From the NCBI GenBank assembly GCA_916610825.1, contig OU744452.1:6563021-6627020 (forward strand): a stretch of 64,000 nt of DNA, given 5' to 3'. Numbering within the stretch: position 1 is the first letter of the stretch; each line of letters opens with the position of its first letter. The notes under the pieces are model-generated. The model searched no databases. It had not been told where the DNA came from and saw only the letters and a program-made list of their open reading frames with translations. Below, piece by piece: positions 58,494 to 64,000 of this stretch. Origin of the DNA: Haliclystus octoradiatus (Eukaryota; Cnidaria; Staurozoa; Stauromedusae; Haliclystidae). A program made the translations under genes and the position numbers.

Positions 58494-58923
58494 CATGTTT
58501 TTTTTTCGAAATAAATTTGACAAATAAATAATTTCGTTTAGTCAAATAATATTTTTATTTTGTTTTATTTTCTATTTGCCAGAAATAACTTGTTGAATAA
58601 ATAAATAAAAAATTCGTAAAACGTTTTCATTCTTCGTTTTAAGAGTTGAGTGCTGCCAATCGTTCTCATAGCGATTTAAAATATATTCCTGTTTTATTTT
58701 CGAAATAAATTTAATTAAATTTTAATTAGAAAAATAGGAAAATAAATTTAGCGCTCAACATTTAAATCGAAGAATGAAAACGTTTTACGAATTTTTTTAA
58801 TTTATTCAACAAGTTATCTCTGGCTAGTAAAAAATAAAACAAAATAAAATATTTTTTGACTAAACGAAATTATTTATTTATAATAATAAATTTATTTAAA
58901 TTTATTTCAAAAAAAAAAACATG
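58494..58923. repeat. Foldback element, ~170-bp arms, with a partial tandem copy
   Basis: Left arm 58494-58663 and right arm 58748-58923 are inverted copies (shared TAATTTCGTTTAGTCAAA, AACTTGTTGAATAAAT and CGTAAAACGTTTTCATTCTTC), bounded by CATG at both outer edges. In addition, ATCGTTCTCATAGNGATTTAAA and the following CGAAATAAATTT block occur both before the left arm (58466) and in the centre (58658), a tandem component. Confidence 0.85.
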
Positions 58924-59702
58924 GCCACCGTATTACAGTTATAAATTTGCATTCTACGTCTGAAGTACATTCATACACTATGCAATTAAGCTAGCAACAG
59001 ATATTATCTATTATATTATATATTATACAATGCCGACGACAGTGCATAGGTCATAACTACTAAAGTAGATTTATTCAGAAACTAGTTCCCTATTTTATAA
59101 ACTATTTCAAAGTTCGCAAGCAAAAAGAAATTAATATTCAAGGTTTAATTAGAAATTTAAAGATCTATAACTGAATGCCCTGAATGGTTGAAGATTACAA
59201 CAGTTTATCCTGCATTACCAATTTACTAAAGTTTTGTTTGAAACATTTTTAGTCTGCACTCAGGCTATAACAAAAACAACAGTTGCAATGTTATTCAATT
59301 GAAGTTAAAAAAGATGATTATGATGACGATCTTATATTCGTGAACATGTCGAAAGCAGCATACTTGATCAAGCAAAAATCTTGTAAATGTCCGAGTAAAT
59401 TTCGGCTGTGTGAAGTTGGACCGATATTCGTATCAAACCTACATTCGCAAACCTACATTCAAAGCTTTAAATCCAACAGATTTCACACCCACGTAGCCAC
59501 GCATGATAAACTTCATCCAAAATTTAAAGCCACGTAAAAGCCACACATGCAAACCGCTTTCGAATATGGGTTTCAGACGCTGTGAATGTTGGAACAGAAT
59601 GTTGCCAAATTAGTTACTAATAGATTCAAGTACGGCAATCAGATCACGGCGTTTTTGAATATGGTTTTGAAACGCTGTGAATGCTAGTATAGAGCGTCGA
59701 CA
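58924..59702. other. Stretch without a recognisable gene
   Basis: Two similar ~50-bp segments near 59555 and 59660 (both with GAATATGG and ACGCTGTGAATG) form a weak tandem. The 84-codon frame at 59283 is unrecognised. Confidence 0.4.
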
Positions 59703-59987
59703 AATTTAAAATTAAACGAGACTTACCTGTAAGTTGAAGTTTGATAGTAATTCTCCGAGGTCATGGTCCTGAGCTAAGGAGTCAGAAATGAGATGTGAGC
59801 ATGCGTGCATGTCTAATCAGTCTTTACAGCGTGAGCAGCTCTCGAAACATCAAGGGAGGGTCCCATAAATAGATGTATAAGTCATCATATTTCCAATAGG
59901 GAGGGTGACTCCTTAGCTCAGGACCATGACCTCGGAGAATTACTATCAAACTTCAACTTACAGGTAAGTCTCGTTTAATTTTAAATT
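59703..59987. repeat. Perfect 82-bp inverted repeat with a 121-bp loop
   Basis: 59703-59784 and 59906-59987 are exact reverse complements over 82 bp by my reading, separated by 59785-59905. The arms contain CATGGTCCTGAGCTAAGGAG and, in the right arm, ACAGGTAAGT, a consensus-like splice donor. The same motif, in variant form (CATGGTCTCCTTCGCTAAGG), follows at 59998 and recurs inverted at the window end. The lack of any mismatch implies a very young insertion or ongoing arm conversion. Confidence 0.93.
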
Positions 59988-61438
59988 CTCCTTCGGTCAT
60001 GGTCTCCTTCGCTAAGGAGTCAGAAATGAGACTTCAAAGAGCGAGAGTTGCGAATTAAGAACCAGGAACAGATGATAAGAGCACGGAAAACGTACCTAAT
60101 TCAATTTATATAGAGTACTTGGCTTTGTTGTGTTGAGGCACAATACTTAGCGTTGTAATACCAATGCTTGTCAAATCTATGCTGACATACCTATCACTGT
60201 ATAGAAGGTATAGTTACCATGTGATAGAAATGTAATTCATTCAGAATTGTAAAATAATAAATACCAAATTAACAATTGATATTTTTATCAAATCAAATTA
60301 AATTCATTACGAATATGCAGCTACGTTATGCGCAGGGTCTGCAGAGTAGCTTATTCATAACTTGAAATACCAGGATATGTCGATAGACTTCTGGTTTTAG
60401 CTAATCCTATTTTTCGACAAGTAATTTGCATAGGTGCAAATGATCTAGTAGAGTAGGGTACTTGCTCAACATCGTTGTTATAAGCATGGGTTTTTGCATA
60501 ACAATGTAATTATTGCAAGTCAATTGAGTCAAGTTTGACTTAAATCGTATCTTAGCAATATTGTGTCACTTCCCCCCTCAAATTTTGCAAAACAAATTGC
60601 AAAATACCAGCAAGATTCAAGAAACTACTTTGAGCAAACAAACTGCACCAGCAGAGCATCAGCAGTTGTATTTGGTTTTTGCAAAAACACAGTGATCTTT
60701 ATGCAACGGAACTTTTCCAAACTGAGGAATCTATAGTGCGGTTACAGCCAGTGCTTCTATGTACATATTATGTGCTAGGATGATTATGATCCTGTATTTG
60801 ATCCTGTAATTGAGCAGCAAACATACAGCCATACCAATGGATCAAAATTATATCATGTCCATCATTATCATAATATGATACGTTAACACGATAAGCATCT
60901 AGGGGGCTGTAAAAGGATTATGCTGGTAGCATACCCTTGTCTGGTTTGCAGTGTGAACATCGAATGGGTGTTTAAATAATGCAGGGTCTGTCCCATTTCA
61001 CAAAGCAATCGCCCAGGCGCAGATTGCAATTAAGCTCGTTTATGCCTCTGTGTATTAAATACCAAGGAGTATAAATTAAGGCAGTTTACCTTTTTTGTTA
61101 AAAGTATCATGCACATTCCACATGCGTGATCAACAATTGTGACAATATTTTGCAGGTTGCAATATCAGTTTTAACAGTAGCATTATTATTTTAATAGTTG
61201 TGTGGTTGCAAGCTTTCCATAGGGGTACTGTTTTGGCAATAAGGCAACACAATGCTGATTCTGATGCAGGATGCAAAAGCTCTGAACAGCAAGTATTTGA
61301 CTGTTGTTCTTATTATTGGCATTGTGGCATTCTCACAGCCATATTAAACAGAAAGAATGGATAGGACTACAAGTTTTGTTTCCACTATCAATTTTTAGAT
61401 AGTACAGATAAACCTATGTAAAATGTATACATTATATA

Positions 61439-62820
61439 GCAGGTTGCCAGTATTCTGTAGGTCATATTGATAGAATCAATATCATCATAAACAAGAGGCT
61501 TTTCATATGAGCAGTATCAATTAGCAGATTGCAATAATATGACAACAGTTTAACATTAAAAGCTTTAAATTAGCATTAAAAGGTCGAGTAAACAATGAAG
61601 CAATGTAATGTGACAGGTTGCCTGTATAGCATATAAGCTATTGTGCTGCTGCATGTGTGTCATAATTATTAATCATTATCAATCAAATACATTGATAATA
61701 TAATTGCTATTTCCGACAGAAGCAAAACATTGCATGTTTATTCGAATTAATTGTATTACAATAAAGCTATGTGATAATATAGCAGATTGCCAGTACAAAC
61801 CATATTGTGCTGCATGGTGTCATATTATAATTATACATCATTGGTATGTATGACATCAGCTAAAACATGGTATGTTTCCTCACAATCATTGTGGTTAGTA
61901 ATTTCAATGAAACAGTATGATACTATTGCAGGTTGCAAGTATAAGCCTTATCGTGTTGCAGGTATGTCATATTTATAATAATACCCAATCGGTAAGTATG
62001 ACAGCAACTATACCATTATATGTTTTCTGGCATCAATTCCACTGGGGATTGCAATTAAGCAATGTGATACTATAGAAGGTTGCCATTATAACCCCATTGA
62101 CATGCATTATGCCATATAAGCAAGTACCACAGCAGCAAAAAGATTGTATGTTTTCTTGCATTAATTGCGCTAAGTATAGCAATGAGACGATATGATACTA
62201 TAGCAGGTTGCCAGTATACACCTCGCTGTGCTGCACATGTTTCATGTTATTTTATGCATCATTGGCATGTATAACAATTGAAATCAGCTAAAACATTGTG
62301 TTTTGCAGCATTGATTGCACTCAGTGTATCAATGAAGCAATGTGATATTATAGCAAGTTACCAGTATAAGCTTCATCATGTTGCATATCTGTCATATTTA
62401 TAAAAATACCTCATTGGTGAGTATGACGGCAGCTAAAACATTGTATGCTTTCTGGCATCAATTTTTCTGATTATGGCAATGAAACAATGTGATACTATTA
62501 CCATGTCAGCAGGTTGCCAGTATAGACCTCGTTGTGCTGCACATGTGTCATGTTATTATAATGCCTCAGTTGTCATGTATGACTGCAGCTAAAGCATTCC
62601 ATTTTTTCTGGCATTGATTCGGTCAAATATTGCAATGAAGCAATATTATAAATGGCAGGTTGCTAGAATAAACCTCATCATGCTATGTTTCATAGATAAT
62701 ACATCATTGATATTTATGACCGTAGACGAGCAGCTAAAACATTGAATGTTTTCTTCACAACAATTGTATTAAGTATTACGATATAGCAATACAATACTAT
62801 AGCAGGTTGCTAGTATATAA
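61439..62820. repeat. ~146-bp tandem array, about ten diverged copies
   Basis: GCAGGTTGCCAGTATA or variants occur at 61439, 61613, 61782, 61928, 62075, 62213, 62353, 62509, 62655 and 62802. Intervals range from 138 to 174 bp, most close to 146. Each unit also carries a TGTGCTGCA-, a CAGCTAAAACATTG- and a GCAATGAAGCAATGTGATA-type block. There are many indels between copies. It is non-coding. Confidence 0.88.
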
Positions 62821-63065
62821 GCCCCACAAGTGATTCACAAGTAGCACACTCTCTACAATACACTTGGGTACGCATAAATAATCAATTATTGATTTCATCA
62901 GCCAATGTTATGCTTATTTCTGAAATTATACAACAGCTTGCTCAATTGCTGTCTATTTATTCCCTTAATTAAATTGATTACTCATCTACTATGGCAAAAT
63001 ACAAAATAAGTATGACACGCAGAGGTAATAAATTGGAGCTGGAGCTCTCTACGATTGTGGCTTAC

Positions 63066-63116
63066 AGGCTGTCAAACAGCCTTATAAATAATAATAAAAC
63101 TGCTGAATCAGCAGTT
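63066..63116. repeat. Two small perfect hairpins
   Basis: GGCTGT/ACAGCC with a 3-base loop, and AACTGCTGA/TCAGCAGTT (9-bp stem, 1-base centre) at 63098-63116, lie within 51 bp. Confidence 0.7.
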
Positions 63117-64000
63117 CATTCAATGAATGCGAATGCAAGTCACATTTAAAATGCATTACATATTTGCATAAAATGTCAGTAGATAACAAAACAGCCGGAT
63201 CGACATTTTTGTTTTATCAATACATAGACAGTAATGATTGATTTAAGGATTATGCTAACAATCTACACGTTCATGCATAGATTGTATATTTCACAGCATG
63301 ATTTCAGTCTTACTAAATGCGAATGAACACAGCTGGGTCAGCGTAGTCGTTCAATTCAACAAAATTCATCAGCAAACAATTGCAACATTAGTAATGTAGT
63401 AGTACTGTAGACATACCCTACAGCTATAATTATGTAGGTAAATAAACAGAAACAACAGTTTTTCTGACCTACCAACTGCACGGTGACAGGAAATTTTAGC
63501 AATGAATTTTTATTTCTGTGTTCTGACAGACAGTCGTCAAACATCCACAACACAAAGCTGATAATATTCAAATTGGCAGCAGTTTTATTAGGATGGTGAC
63601 TTTAATGACTGAACATGATTGTAACTTTGAACATGATTGAACTTCTTCCAGTTGGTCTGAACATGTGATAATTCAAGCACGCGGAGTTATAAACAGCGAG
63701 CTGACCATCATAGCATACAAAATGGCGTGGCCATCACTTCGCCAAGAAAGCGAAGCTTTTCGTTAAGTAACAGGCCCATTGAATGTACAAATACATATCA
63801 CAATGCCATAGAATACAGTCTACGACTTTTCCCCATAATATATAGGTGAATTTGAAGACAAATATACCAATAACTAATCGATTTTCCGTCTTTTACTGCA
63901 GTGCAAATTCTGCACGTGACTGGTAGTGACAAAACACACTTTACACTGATTAGACATGCACGCATGCACACATCTCATTTCTGACTCCTTAGCGAAGGAG

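Larger units (their letters stand above)
59988..64000. mobile_element. TIR-bounded element extending beyond the window
   Basis: The left end (CTCCTTCGGTCATGGTCTCC, then TTCGCTAAGGAGTCAG and AAATGAGA) reappears inverted at 63970-64000 (TCTCATTTCTGACTCCTTAG, then CGAAGGAG), where the window stops. At least 4 kb lie between. No transposase or other ORF was recognised. The interior holds the ~146-bp array at 61439-62820. The loop of the 82-bp palindrome shares GCATGCGTGCATGTCTAATC with the DNA just inside the right end, so both structures belong to one family. Confidence 0.65.

Noticed and set aside
59960..59972. Splice donor ACAGGTAAGT as evidence for a host exon in the palindrome
   Set aside because: It sits in a perfect inverted repeat of a mobile-type element. 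No coding frame leads into it, so it is noted only as a property of the repeat.

Overview
The window reads as AT-rich nuclear DNA of a metazoan, most likely an invertebrate. It has GT-AG introns, Metazoa-type LINEs, BEL/Pao, Copia and Gypsy retroelement debris, a Mutator-like transposase of the animal type, a Helitron, hAT-like miniature elements, tRNA-headed retroposons and long satellite arrays. I cannot name the species. I find no confidently identifiable host gene. The only host-like signals are a candidate signal-peptide first exon (56752-56821, +) and two weak ORFs. Almost everything else that can be read is transposable-element or repeat DNA in different states of decay.

Layout. 1-2800: AT-rich, with a 169-bp tandem duplication. 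2807-3942: a complete 1.1-kb non-autonomous LTR element with a 4-bp target duplication. 4323-11421 (-): a Helitron Rep-helicase gene in four exons, all in phase and apparently without disabling mutations; its intron 2 holds a solo LTR of the same 1.1-kb element family. 11422-14170: no gene. 14180-14409: a hAT-type miniature element with a perfect 8-bp target duplication. 14500-17350: dispersed repeat modules that recur at 42.1-43.0 kb and 47.2-49.3 kb. 17350-18951: nine monomers of a 178/179-bp satellite. 19265-20073 (-): broken Copia gag. 21.1-22.2 kb: an old 162-bp tandem array. 22232-23977 and 34970-36978: two copies of a ~2-kb element with long terminal inverted repeats. 23978-27460: two LINE fragments meeting tail to tail at a (TTA)n tract. 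27893-29664 (-): dead Mutator-like transposase. 30570-33345: BEL/Pao pol fragment split by a 2.1-kb insertion. 37741-40558: 5' part of a BEL/Pao element (LTR, primer site, gag, protease, start of RT). 41690-42050: Gypsy integrase relic. 42963-44082: LINE. 45149-45992: hAT-like element. 49385-54470: three more LINE pieces, one carrying a 702-bp tRNA-headed insertion. 54.5-55.6 kb: tandem and inverted repeats. 57.4-58.9 kb: two inverted-repeat elements. 59703-59987: a perfect 82-bp palindrome with a 121-bp loop. 59988-64000: an element with matching ends that continues past the window and contains about ten copies of a ~146-bp repeat.

Taken together this looks like a gene-poor, transposon-dense, possibly heterochromatic segment. 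Nested insertions allow relative ages to be read: the solo LTR is younger than the Helitron, the 446-bp miniature element is younger than the 47-49 kb repeat, and the 702-bp retroposon is younger than the LINE it splits. The only reading frame that could still make a working mobile-element enzyme is the Helitron.
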